Made by a program: the position numbers and the translations under genes
In this document: in pieces, positions 8,173 to 16,563 of the stretch
How positions within the stretch are numbered: position 1 is the first letter of the stretch
How the letters are laid out: each line of letters starts with the position of its first letter
Assembly: GCA_964653285.1 (NCBI GenBank)
Contig: CAZZEX010000011.1
Coordinates: 1 to 64,000 of the forward strand
Direction of reading: 5' to 3'
Source: CAZZEX01 sp964653285
Lineage (GTDB): Bacteria > Chloroflexota > Anaerolineae > B4-G1
DNA length: 64,000 nt
Notes under the pieces: generated by a model
The model's database searches: none
Told to the model about the DNA's origin: nothing
What the model saw: only the letters and a program-made list of their open reading frames with translations

Positions 8173-9153
8173 TCAGTTTTCAATCATATCCCGCGCGGCG
8201 GCGACAATGTCGTCGGCGCCGTGGAAATAGGCCTGTTCCAGGGTGGAAGACATAGGCGCTGGCGCTGGTGGCAAGGCAACCCGCCTCACGGGCGCTTTGA
8301 GGTGGTTGATCGCATCGCTCTCAGCCACAACTGCCGCCACCTCAGCAGAGACCCCACAGGCAGCCCATCCACCGTCAGCGACGATCAGCCGGCCTGTCTT
8401 TTTGACAGACTTGACAACAGTCTGCGCGTCAACGGGCTTGATCGTCCGCAGGTCAATGACCTCTGCATCAATGCCGACCTGCTCCAACGATGCTGCCGCT
8501 CGCTCTGCCTCAGCCGCGAGATGGGATGTCCCGACGATGGTCACGTCCTGGCCATCTCTGCGCACAGCCGCCTTCCCTATGGAGACAGTGTACATCTCTT
8601 CCGGTACCGGTCCAATGTCCTGATAGAGCCAGCGGTCGTCCAGGAACACCACCGGGTTGTCATCCCGGACGCTGGCGATCAAAAGGCCCTTGACGTCATA
8701 AGGCGTGCTGGGCATGACCACTGTGAGTCCCGGGACGTGAGCGAAGTGCGCTTGCAGGCTCTGCGAGTGCTGCGCGGCCTGCTCGCCCCCCCGGTTGACA
8801 ATTAGCCAGGCAGTCATTGGAACCCGCACCTTCCCCCCCGACATGTAATGCCAGTTAGCCACCTGCCCCACCAGTTGCTCCATCGCCAACAACGCAAAGT
8901 CCATGCGCGGGTGGACAACGATGGGCCGCATTCCGGCTATCGCGGCGCCAGCCGCTACACCGGTGGTCGAGTCTTCGCAGATAGGCGTGTCTACAACCCG
9001 ATCAGACCCAAATTGGTCAGACAACCCCCTGGTGGAAGTGCCAACGTACCACGGGCTGTTCACCCCCTGCCCGATCAGAAAAACCCGCTCATCTGCCTCC
9101 AGCAACTGCCGGAGGGCTTCGTTTAGTGCCTGGACGTAAGAGAGTTCTCTCAT
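8173..9153 (-). CDS. 2-oxoacid dehydrogenase E1-beta-like subunit
   Basis: 326 residues from ATG 9153 (MRELSYVQALNEAL), the usual E1-beta/transketolase-like N-terminus; the longer frame to 9444 is read-through of the E1-alpha gene in another frame. Pyrimidine-binding features are present: GVAAGAAIAGMRPIVV, MDFALLAMEQLVGQVA. The transketolase C-terminal domain follows, with IGKAAVRRDGQDVTIV and AEVIDLRTIKPVDAQTVV. With the E1-alpha partner 4 bases upstream it should form an alpha2beta2 ThDP enzyme that decarboxylates a 2-oxoacid. No E2 lipoyl transferase or E3 gene is nearby, so the two-carbon or acyl unit may be passed directly to a sugar. Confidence 0.9.
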   Translation of the reverse strand: MRELSYVQALNEALRQLLEADERVFLIGQGVNSPWYVGTSTRGLSDQFGSDRVVDTPICEDSTTGVAAGAAIAGMRPIVVHPRMDFALLAMEQLVGQVANWHYMSGGKVRVPMTAWLIVNRGGEQAAQHSQSLQAHFAHVPGLTVVMPSTPYDVKGLLIASVRDDNPVVFLDDRWLYQDIGPVPEEMYTVSIGKAAVRRDGQDVTIVGTSHLAAEAERAAASLEQVGIDAEVIDLRTIKPVDAQTVVKSVKKTGRLIVADGGWAACGVSAEVAAVVAESDAINHLKAPVRRVALPPAPAPMSSTLEQAYFHGADDIVAAARDMIEN

Positions 9154-9157
9154 CGCC

Positions 9158-10177
9158 CTAATCCCCCCTCCTATCCACGTGTACAAAAGCCAGTAGTTCG
9201 GCCGGATCAGGCAACGGACTGCCTTTGGCAAAAGCCCAGGCATCCTCAACCGCCTGGTCAACCCGGAACCGGATGGCAGCCAGGTTCTCTTTGGTCTGAA
9301 TGCCGCTGGCAACCAACGCCTCGCCCAGTCGTTTGATCGGACACCTGGCCTGCCAGGCAGCCAACTCCTCCGGCTGGCGAATGCCCTTGTCCAGGTCATA
9401 GTTGGGGCCAACGTGGCCTCGCCAGCGGTAGGTGAGGCACTCAATCAACGTCGGCCCGCCACCGCCCCGTGCTCGCTCGACCGCTTCCTGGGCAGCCCGG
9501 TAGACCACACATACGTCATTCCCATCTACTTGAACGCCTGGCATGGCAAAGGGTTCGGCGTGCTTATAGATATCCGCGTTCCGCTGTCTGGCCTCCAACC
9601 GCACGTGGCTGGCGTAGAGGTTGTTCTCGCAGACAAAGAGTACCGGCAATTGATACAACGAAGCCAGGTTAAGCGACTCGTAAAAGCGCCCCTCCTCGAC
9701 CGCGCCGTCGCCAAAGAAACTCACCGCCACGCCGCCATTCTGCTTTCTGGTGGCTGCCAGGGCAGCCCCAACAGCATTTGATATCGTCGCCGCCACGATC
9801 GGCGTGGCGTAGACGTGCAGGTCGGGATCAACCACGTGCATGGACCCCCCCCGCCCCCTGGCGCAGCCGGTCGTCCGGCCATAGATCTCGGCGATCATAG
9901 TGTTCAGATCCCCCCCCTTGGCCAGGTAATGACCATGCGAGCGGTGTGTCCCGAATACGTAGTCGTCCTGGTTCAGGTGGGCGCATACACCGGCGGCCAC
10001 CGCCTCCTCGCCCGTATACAGGTGAACCGGGCAGCGGATCTCCCCGGCCACCAGCGCCTCGGCCAGCCGCTCTTCCGTCTGGCGAATAGTCAGCATCATC
10101 TGGTAAAGTTCCACCAACGTTTCGGGTGGAATACCGCTGAGCGAAACGTCTCCACCGCCTGGACTATGCGCTATCAA
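9158..10177 (-). CDS. 2-oxoacid dehydrogenase E1-alpha-like subunit
   Basis: 339 residues. TTG 10177 is the likely start because AAGGAGG lies 6 bases before it, while ATG 10240 is deep inside the upstream gene; the overlap with that gene is then only 14 bases. The thiamine-diphosphate/Mg motif is FFGDGAVEEGRFYESLNLA...CENN (GDG-X(n)-NN form). Other E1-alpha features are YTGEEAVAAGV, GTHRSHGHYLAKGG and TTGCARGRGGSMH. It pairs with the E1-beta gene. Sequence type is closest to the acetoin/pyruvate dehydrogenase E1 group, but the location inside a glycan locus argues against a role in central metabolism. Confidence 0.9.
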   Translation of the reverse strand: MIAHSPGGGDVSLSGIPPETLVELYQMMLTIRQTEERLAEALVAGEIRCPVHLYTGEEAVAAGVCAHLNQDDYVFGTHRSHGHYLAKGGDLNTMIAEIYGRTTGCARGRGGSMHVVDPDLHVYATPIVAATISNAVGAALAATRKQNGGVAVSFFGDGAVEEGRFYESLNLASLYQLPVLFVCENNLYASHVRLEARQRNADIYKHAEPFAMPGVQVDGNDVCVVYRAAQEAVERARGGGGPTLIECLTYRWRGHVGPNYDLDKGIRQPEELAAWQARCPIKRLGEALVASGIQTKENLAAIRFRVDQAVEDAWAFAKGSPLPDPAELLAFVHVDRRGD

Positions 10178-10829
10178 TGGTGACCTCCTTGCCTCGAATT
10201 GGCGGCGCTCCTCCTGTGACAGGCTGACGCCGCAAAACAACCGCCTCGAGCGTTTTCAGGATGATTTGCAGGTCAACCCCAAATGAGCGCTCTCTGACGT
10301 ACTTGAGTTGCAGCCTGAGCTTGGTGGGCCGGATCAACTCCATGTAGGCCTGCTCCGGGTCTTCGGCCCCGGCCAGAATCGCGCCCTCGTCCGAATTCCA
10401 CAGAGAGGCCCAATCGGTGACCCCAGGACGAACGCTAAGGATAGCCTTCTCCTCTTCAGTGAACATATCCACGTAATGCTGGACCTCAGGCCTGGGGCCC
10501 ACCAGACTCATGTCTCCTCTGAGGACATTGATCAATTGTGGCAACTCATCCAGCTTGTAGTTGCGCAGGAACCGTCCCACCCGCGTGACGCGCGGATCAT
10601 CATCAGCCGTCGAGGGGCCGCCGATCTTGTCGGCGTTGACGACCATCGTGCGGAACTTGAGCATCTTGAAAGGCTTCCCCCACAGTCCCACGCGCGTTCC
10701 TCGATACAGCGCCGGGCCAGGCGAGTCCAGCCGGATCAACAGGGCTATGACGGTCAACAGAGGCGAAAGAATGACCAACCCAAGAAAAGAGAACACGATA
10801 TCAAATAACCGTTTGATGAGTGGGTACAA
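10164..10829 (-). CDS. initiating sugar-1-phosphate transferase (short, PglC-like)
   Basis: 221-residue monotopic phosphoglycosyl transferase that moves a sugar-1-phosphate from its nucleotide to undecaprenyl phosphate and so starts repeat-unit assembly on the inner membrane face. One N-terminal membrane helix (LFDIVFSFLGLVILSPLLTV) is followed by the family core: GPALYRGTRVGLWGKPFKMLKFRTM, LDELPQLINVLRGDMSLVGPRPE and RPGVTDWAS. It lacks the four extra membrane segments of WbaP/WcaJ, so it is the short PglC/PilB type. It is the only initiating transferase in the window. Confidence 0.93.
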   Translation of the reverse strand: MYPLIKRLFDIVFSFLGLVILSPLLTVIALLIRLDSPGPALYRGTRVGLWGKPFKMLKFRTMVVNADKIGGPSTADDDPRVTRVGRFLRNYKLDELPQLINVLRGDMSLVGPRPEVQHYVDMFTEEEKAILSVRPGVTDWASLWNSDEGAILAGAEDPEQAYMELIRPTKLRLQLKYVRERSFGVDLQIILKTLEAVVLRRQPVTGGAPPIRGKEVTIDSA

Positions 10830-10863
10830 CTTTATTCTCCCATTTCATTGGCCCGCGATCCTC

Positions 10864-12175
10864 TCAATACGGTTTGCCCGGTACCCATATAGGGAAACAT
10901 GCCCTCCTATTCATCTCTGCATAATCCATGACGCTCTGAAATTGCGGTACCCAGCCGCTTATATAAAGCCAGGCCTTCTCCTCCTTTTCACCAGCAGTTG
11001 CGCCGGACCCCATTGGACTGGCAAAAATGGAGTAACTGATCAATCCTACATGAAAAACGACGCCGGCCAACATAACCAGGCCCGGAAGCGTATGACCAAA
11101 CCCTTGCCCAATAGATATCGACTCGGTCTCCAACCGGGTAAAGTAGGCTAACCATCGCTTTCTTCCCTGCTGGCGCTGTTCCCGGTACCAGGCGATTGTC
11201 CGCCGCAGCCCGGCTTCAAAATCCACTTTCGCCTGGAATCCAAATTCCTCTTCGGCACGGCTGGTGTCCAACCTGCGCCGGGGCTGCCCATTCGGTTTAG
11301 TCGTATCCCAGGTAATACATCCGGTAAAACCGGTTTCCCGTGCAATGATCCGCGCCAGATCACGAATCGAGATCTCGAAAGCCGATCCCAGGTTCATCGG
11401 TTCGCTTTTGTTAAACCGTTCCGCAGCCAGAACGATCCCCTCTGCCGCATCCTCCACGTACAAGAACTCGCGGGTCGGACTGCCGTCGCCCCATACGACA
11501 ATCTCTTCAGCGCCCGTCTCGATCGCGTCAAAGCATTTTTTGATCAATGCTGGAATCATATGTGAAGAACGTGGATCAAAATTATCGCCGGGTCCGTACA
11601 AATTGACCGGGAGCAGGAAGATGGAATTGAAGTTGTATTGCTGCCGGTAGGCTTGCGACTGCACCAGCAGCATCTTCTTGGCCAATTCATAGGGCGCATT
11701 GGTTTCTTCGGGATAGCCATTCCACAAGTTATCTTCGTGGAAAGGCACCGGCGTAAACTTGGGGTAAGCGCATACCATGCCCACCGCCACGAACTTCTCG
11801 ACTCCGGCTTTGTATGCTTCGTGCAGGAGTTGTACCCCCATCATGAGACTGTCATAGAAAAACTCGGCGGGTCGCTCACGATTGGCGCCGATGCCACCCA
11901 CAACCGCCGCCAGATGAATTACGACGAATTGGGCAGTATGGGAGGAAGAGCCAACCACATGATTGAAGAGCCGACGGATAGCATCGACATCTCGCAGGTC
12001 GTACTCCCGACTGCGGGGGGACGATCACCTCAGCCGCGCCTCGTGCGTGCAAATTCTTCACCACGTAAGTGCCAAGAAACCCGGCTCCGCCCGTGACAAC
12101 AACTCGCCTATTGCGCCAAAATTCTCCGCTATCTGCCCAGACAAACTGGGGGGTTGAGGTTTGTAGGTTGGACAT
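10864..12175 (-). pseudogene. GDP-fucose-synthase-like epimerase, frameshifted
   Basis: Two frames together give an NAD(P)-dependent SDR epimerase/reductase resembling GDP-L-fucose synthase. The N-terminal frame (ATG 12175) carries the dinucleotide motif VVVTGGAGFLGTYVV. The second frame (ending 10864) carries IHLAAVVGGIGANRE, GMVCAYPKF, NAPYELAKKMLL (YxxxK) and GSPTREFLYVEDAA. The frames meet at a run of six G on the plus strand (12015-12020); removing one base joins them as ...VIVPRSREYDLRDVDAIRRLF. The last ~95 residues after AWYREQRQQ do not look like the family, and the usual stop may be lost. Either a recent inactivation or a homopolymer error. If intact it would make a 6-deoxy or epimerised sugar nucleotide. 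Confidence 0.8.
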
Positions 12176-12439
12176 CTATTCTCTGTCTCCTTTCCGCTTG
12201 AAAGCCCTGCAGCCGGGGGTTCACTATAGTTTTCCTCGAATAGTCTGCGCGCGGCCATGTCTCGGATCTGCCAAGACGTACCTTAACACACCGGCATGGT
12301 TTTGTCAAACCGCCTGCGATCACTTGGGCCGGGCACGAGGCGCTGTTTGAACCGAGCGACGCGGTCTGACCGGCCCCGTCCCTGAACTCTTCTGTGGAAT
12401 CGTCCGCCTGTCGATCGTTCACCGGCGCTAGTCGAGCGC
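12176..12439. other. intergenic gap without recognised gene
   Basis: 264 bases between the aminotransferase gene and the frameshifted epimerase gene. Short frames here have no recognisable similarity and compete with each other. It is longer than most spacers in the left half, so the epimerase gene might have its own promoter here, but I cannot point to a clear -35/-10 pair. Confidence 0.4.
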
Positions 12440-13531
12440 CTACGAAAATGCCTCAACGATTTGCTCAATCGTCTTCCCGTGCAGTTCAGGGTAGAGGGGC
12501 AACGACAGTACCTCTTGGGCCGCTTTCTCGGTATGAGGCAAGTCGCCCGGCTTGTACTCCAGATAGCGACATGCAGGTTGTAAGTGGAGTGGAATGGGGT
12601 AGTGAATGCCAGTGGCAACCCCCAACTGCTTCAACCTTGCTTGCAACCCTGGTCTATCGCTCACCCGAACCACGTAGAGATGCCAGACAGGTTCCGCCCA
12701 CGCCGGCACGAACGGGGTGACAATGTCCTCCTGGGTTGATAAGAGAGCAGTATACTTCGCCGCTAACTCGCGCCGCCGCGCGTTCCAGCCTTCCAGGCGA
12801 GTCAACTTCACCCTCAAGATAGCGGCCTGGAGTGCGTCCAGGCGGTTGCCAAAGCCCAACTCCAGGTGTTCGTATTTCTCCCGCCGGCCATGATTGCGCA
12901 GCAAGCGCACGCGCGCTGCGATCTCATCGTCGTTGGTCACAACCGCCCCGCCATCCCCGTAAGCGCCCAGGTTCTTGCCGGGATAGAAACTGAAGCATGC
13001 CACATCCCCCAGGCCTCCAACCCGCTTCCCCTTATACCGTGCGCCGTGGGCCTGGGCGGCATCTTCGATGACGCATAACCCACACCGTTGAGCGATGTCC
13101 AGGATTGGGTCCATATCTGCGGGTTGGCCGTACAAATGCACCGGCACGATCGCCCGCGTGCGCGATGTGACGTGTGGTTCAATCTGACTGGGATTTAGAT
13201 TGTAGGTGCGCGGGTCAATGTCTACGAACACTGGCCGCGCTCCACACATCGTGATGGCTTCGGCCGTGGCAATGAACGTGTGGGGCGTGGTAATCACCTC
13301 ATCTCCCGGCCCCACCCCGCACGCCAGCAGGGCCAGATGCAGCGCGTCGGTGCCTGAACTGACGCCAATCGCATGCCTTGCCTCGCAGAAAGCGGCTAAC
13401 TCCCTCTCAAAAGCCTTCACCTCCGGGCCAAGGATAAAACCGGTGCTCTCGAGCACATGCCGTATTGCCGCGTCAATTTCCGGCTGGATGGTATCATACT
13501 GCGCTTTCAAATCAACGAGTGGAATTTGCAT
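12440..13531 (-). CDS. wbpE: UDP-3-keto sugar aminotransferase (WbpE-like)
   Basis: 363-residue DegT/WbpE-type PLP enzyme from ATG 13531 (MQIPLVDLKAQY); the ATG at 13549 is six codons upstream. Motifs: GVSSGTDALHLALLACGVGPGDEVITTPHTF, VIEDAAQAHGARYKG and the PLP-Lys in FSFYPGKNLGAYGDGG. In the Pseudomonas pathway WbpE converts UDP-3-keto-GlcNAcA to the 3-amino sugar. The assignment rests on the gene order: a WbpB-like oxidoreductase, a WbpD-like acetyltransferase and this gene follow one another with overlaps. It overlaps the acetyltransferase gene by 20 bases. Confidence 0.85.
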   Translation of the reverse strand: MQIPLVDLKAQYDTIQPEIDAAIRHVLESTGFILGPEVKAFERELAAFCEARHAIGVSSGTDALHLALLACGVGPGDEVITTPHTFIATAEAITMCGARPVFVDIDPRTYNLNPSQIEPHVTSRTRAIVPVHLYGQPADMDPILDIAQRCGLCVIEDAAQAHGARYKGKRVGGLGDVACFSFYPGKNLGAYGDGGAVVTNDDEIAARVRLLRNHGRREKYEHLELGFGNRLDALQAAILRVKLTRLEGWNARRRELAAKYTALLSTQEDIVTPFVPAWAEPVWHLYVVRVSDRPGLQARLKQLGVATGIHYPIPLHLQPACRYLEYKPGDLPHTEKAAQEVLSLPLYPELHGKTIEQIVEAFS

Positions 13532-14165
13532 GTACCTCGTTCCCTTCACTTAGCCTCTGATAGGCATCTATCTCTGCGATGCTTCTGACAATGCGAGCTG
13601 GGTTACCAACCACTACAGCGCCGTCCGGTACATCATGGACGACGACCGCCCCAGCGCCTACGAGAGCATCGCGACCAACTGTAACACCCGGCAACAACAC
13701 GGCGCCCGCCCCGATCTTGGCGCCGCTTCGTACAACCGGCCCACGCAGTGTCTCCTTGACGCCCAATGAACGCGGGTAACGCGCGTTGGTAAAGACAGCG
13801 CAGGGGCCCACCCAACACCCCGACTCCAGCACAGAATACTCGGGGATAAAGACATTAGAATGAATCCGTGCCTGGTCCCCAATTTCCACGTGATGCTCAA
13901 TGACGCTGTGGCTACCGATGCTTACATTGTTGCCAATCATATTCTCTTCACGGACCAACACCCCATGCCCAGTCTGGAAATTCTCGCCGATGACATTCCC
14001 TGCATAGATGACCGTATGCGAACGAATCACCGCTTTCGCCCCAATGCGAGTGGGCAACTCACCTGCCATCTTCCCACGTGGCGGTTCGCCAATAACGACG
14101 AAAGGGCCTAGGACGACATCGTTGCCTAACGTCACATCCGGATATACCACTTGGCTGACACTCAT
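13512..14165 (-). CDS. wbpD: left-handed beta-helix N-acetyltransferase (WbpD-like)
   Basis: 217 residues of hexapeptide repeats ([LIV]-G-X4), as in VTLGNDVVLGPFVVIG, IGNNVSIGSHSVIEHHVEIG and GAKIGAGAVLLPGVTVGRDALVGAGAVV. The end VPDGAVVVGNPARIVR is typical for nucleotide-sugar acetyltransferases that work as trimers with acetyl-CoA. Placed between WbpB- and WbpE-like genes, it most likely acetylates the 3-amino group of UDP-GlcNAc3NA. It overlaps the oxidoreductase gene by 4 bases, showing translational coupling. An O-acetyltransferase role is possible but less likely. Confidence 0.82.
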   Translation of the reverse strand: MSVSQVVYPDVTLGNDVVLGPFVVIGEPPRGKMAGELPTRIGAKAVIRSHTVIYAGNVIGENFQTGHGVLVREENMIGNNVSIGSHSVIEHHVEIGDQARIHSNVFIPEYSVLESGCWVGPCAVFTNARYPRSLGVKETLRGPVVRSGAKIGAGAVLLPGVTVGRDALVGAGAVVVHDVPDGAVVVGNPARIVRSIAEIDAYQRLSEGNEVHANSTR

Positions 14166-15211
14166 TCGCCCCCACTCCAGATCCCATTGGTCATATCCAC
14201 TGCCTTTCCGATACGCGCCGATGCGTATATGGCCAAAACTAGGGCTAAAGATTTGCGTGCCTCTGTCGCGTTGGCGGAAGGTTCCCGATCTTCCTGAATC
14301 GCCGCCATCATCTCAGCGATGACCGCCTTATGGCTGTAGCCGTAGACCGAAGGCGGATCAACCTGCTCGCGGGTCAACATTTCGCGCTCGTGCTCCAGCT
14401 CACCTTTAACCTTCCAAAGCACTTTGCGGTTTAGAGCCGTCCCCCCGACCTTTACCGACCCGTGCTCGCCGAATAGAGCTAGCGATCCTTCAAGGTTCTC
14501 AGGATAAGTAATCGTAGAGCCTTCCACCACGCCCAAAGCCCCGCCCTTGAAACGGAGCACCGCTACTCCCGTGTCTTCGGCTTCCATCCGGTGGGCCAGG
14601 GTGGCAGTGTAGGCAAACACGCTCTCCACTTCGCCCATCAGCCACTGCAAGGCGTCAATGTGGTGGATAGATTGGTTCATGAGCGCGCCCCCGTCCATCG
14701 CCCACGTCCCATGCCAGCCATCCTCATAGTACTCCTGCGGGCGGTACCAGCGCACGGTGGCATTGCCTAAAAGCAGCCGGCCAAGTTTGCCCGAGTCGAC
14801 GAGCCGCTTGAGGTCTTGCATCGGCGGGTTGAAGCGGTTTTGCAGCACCACTGTCAGTTTGACTTTCGCGGCGTCACAAGCAGCGGTCAGCGTGTCAGCG
14901 TCGGTCAGCGATAGCGCAATCGGCTTCTCGACAATCACGTGCTTTCCCGCCTGCGCCGCTTCAATGCCAATGCGGGCATGCAGGCCGCTTGGCACGCATA
15001 CGCAGACAACGTCAATATCCTTGCGGTCGAGCAGGCGACGGTAATCGGTCTCGGCCTCTGCACCGTACTTTTTGGCGAGATTCTGCGCGCGCGACTCGAT
15101 GATATCAGCGACGGCTACGAGTTTGGCATGGGGCTGCAGATCCTGTATAGACTGGGCATGGCGCGGCGCAATTCGGCCGCAACCGATAATCGCAAAGCCA
15201 AGTCCATTCAT
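14162..15211 (-). CDS. wbpB: Gfo/Idh/MocA oxidoreductase (WbpB-like)
   Basis: 349 residues from ATG 15211, which has AAGGAG before it; the longer frame to 15304 runs into the preceding gene. N-terminal Rossmann motif FAIIGCGRIAPRHAQSI; VIVEKPIALSLTDAD with the conserved EKP Lys; GGALMNQSIHHIDALQWLMG, the substrate-site segment of the family. In the Wbp route this NAD-linked enzyme oxidises C3 of UDP-GlcNAcA, and the reduced cofactor is recycled with 2-oxoglutarate. Gene order WbpB-WbpD-WbpE with overlaps supports this over a generic sugar dehydrogenase. Confidence 0.85.
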   Translation of the reverse strand: MNGLGFAIIGCGRIAPRHAQSIQDLQPHAKLVAVADIIESRAQNLAKKYGAEAETDYRRLLDRKDIDVVCVCVPSGLHARIGIEAAQAGKHVIVEKPIALSLTDADTLTAACDAAKVKLTVVLQNRFNPPMQDLKRLVDSGKLGRLLLGNATVRWYRPQEYYEDGWHGTWAMDGGALMNQSIHHIDALQWLMGEVESVFAYTATLAHRMEAEDTGVAVLRFKGGALGVVEGSTITYPENLEGSLALFGEHGSVKVGGTALNRKVLWKVKGELEHEREMLTREQVDPPSVYGYSHKAVIAEMMAAIQEDREPSANATEARKSLALVLAIYASARIGKAVDMTNGIWSGGE

Positions 15212-15300
15212 GGGTGTGCTCCTTGGATTCTCAGCGAACGGCGTTGTGCCAGCACAGGGTTTGCCGTTAGCTGGTAGATGTTCTTGAACGGTACGGCTCG

Positions 15301-16551
15301 TCATGGCTTGGACGAAGCCGAGGCAATTTTCTCGATATGGTCGGCAAACGCTTTGTAGATTTTGTCGGCATCAAGCCTCTCATCATAAAGCACTCGCACA
15401 TTTTTTGACATTTCCGCCAGATGGTCTGGGTGATCTCTCATCTGTTTGAGTAGCTCGGCCAGACGCCGATAGTCGTTTGGTTCAAAGTGAAATCCTATTC
15501 GATATTGGGATAGCAGGTCTTTCAAATCGCCCTCGACGGATGCAATCACGGGCAGGCCAGCGCTGAGGTAAGTGAAAGACTTGATCGGAAAGGCGTATGC
15601 GACCTCGCTCCACGGGATGACCCCTACGGAAGAGGTCGCCAACAGGGAGGCCACGTTTTCGCCATCAAGCCAGCCCGGCAGCACGATGTTGTTTAATCCC
15701 TTGGCCTCGCTTACCGTTGCCTCATACAGCACGCCGTTACCCGCGATCACAAAGACATAGTTGTTATCGGGACCGATCATTTCGTTCAGATGCCGTGCTG
15801 CCCTGACCAGCACCAGGGGATTGTTGTAGGTGCCGAACGTCCCGATGTAAGTGACCACAAACTTGCCTTTCAGCCGATCCAGTACGCCCGAGAACTCATC
15901 TGCGGCTGTCTCTCGCGGTGCCGGTGGTTTTGGCGCTCCCAGGTAAAAGACTTTATCTTTCCACGTCGCCTCCCGTTCGGCATACTCCAACCCCCAGTCC
16001 AACAGATTGCTGACCATAGAGGTAAGGCTGTCGGCCATCTTCAGCAATGTGCGCAGTTTTCTAAAATCATCCCACAGTGCCACTCTGGCGACAGGCACAA
16101 GCCACCTCGGGATCACCTCCAGAAAGGTATCGGGCCATTGATCGCGGATGTCCACCACGACGGGTATGTTTTCCCGGCGCGCCAACATGACAGCCTCGTA
16201 AGCCAGGTGGTAATCAGGCGTGGCTGCCACGATGACATCGGGTCTGGGCAGTCTCGGTGCCAGCCGGCGGAACTTCTGGGCGATGATGCGATGATCCACA
16301 TACCGCCTGATCGAAACGTTGCGCTGATAAGGGATCCCTTTGAGGGCCTTGATGACCAACTTCGGATGAACCTGGACATCCGTGTCTTTCGCGAAGAGCA
16401 TCTCCTTGCGCGTGTGATCAAGGGCGCTGGCCCACCAAAGGACATCGTGGCCCCGGCCGGTGAGTTTGTCGGCCAAAAGAGCAGTCCGCAGTTTTCTGAC
16501 TTTGGCGTCCAGGGGCAGCGGTTCACCCGTTTGTAAGAGCCAAATCTTCAT
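15301..16551 (-). CDS. glycosyltransferase, GT4-like (GT-B fold)
   Basis: 416 residues; a cytosolic GT-B glycosyltransferase. The N-terminal domain includes LADKLTGRGHDVLWWAS and PVVVDIRDQWPDTFLEV (acceptor side; typical of WbpH/WbuB-like enzymes). The C-terminal donor domain has FVVTYIGTFGTYNNP, NYVFVIAGNGVL, IVLPGWLDGENVASLLATSSVGVIPW and the glycine/Glu region AFPIKSFTYLSAGLPVIAS. It is preceded by a second glycosyltransferase gene 12 bases away. Likely adds one sugar of the repeat unit; donor and linkage unknown. Confidence 0.88.
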   Translation of the reverse strand: MKIWLLQTGEPLPLDAKVRKLRTALLADKLTGRGHDVLWWASALDHTRKEMLFAKDTDVQVHPKLVIKALKGIPYQRNVSIRRYVDHRIIAQKFRRLAPRLPRPDVIVAATPDYHLAYEAVMLARRENIPVVVDIRDQWPDTFLEVIPRWLVPVARVALWDDFRKLRTLLKMADSLTSMVSNLLDWGLEYAEREATWKDKVFYLGAPKPPAPRETAADEFSGVLDRLKGKFVVTYIGTFGTYNNPLVLVRAARHLNEMIGPDNNYVFVIAGNGVLYEATVSEAKGLNNIVLPGWLDGENVASLLATSSVGVIPWSEVAYAFPIKSFTYLSAGLPVIASVEGDLKDLLSQYRIGFHFEPNDYRRLAELLKQMRDHPDHLAEMSKNVRVLYDERLDADKIYKAFADHIEKIASASSKP

Positions 16552-16563
16552 TCTGCTCTTGCC

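Noticed and set aside
8173..10177. E1 pair as the cell's main pyruvate dehydrogenase
   Set aside because: No E2/E3 genes nearby, location between glycan genes, and a ferredoxin-linked Por system at the window edge.
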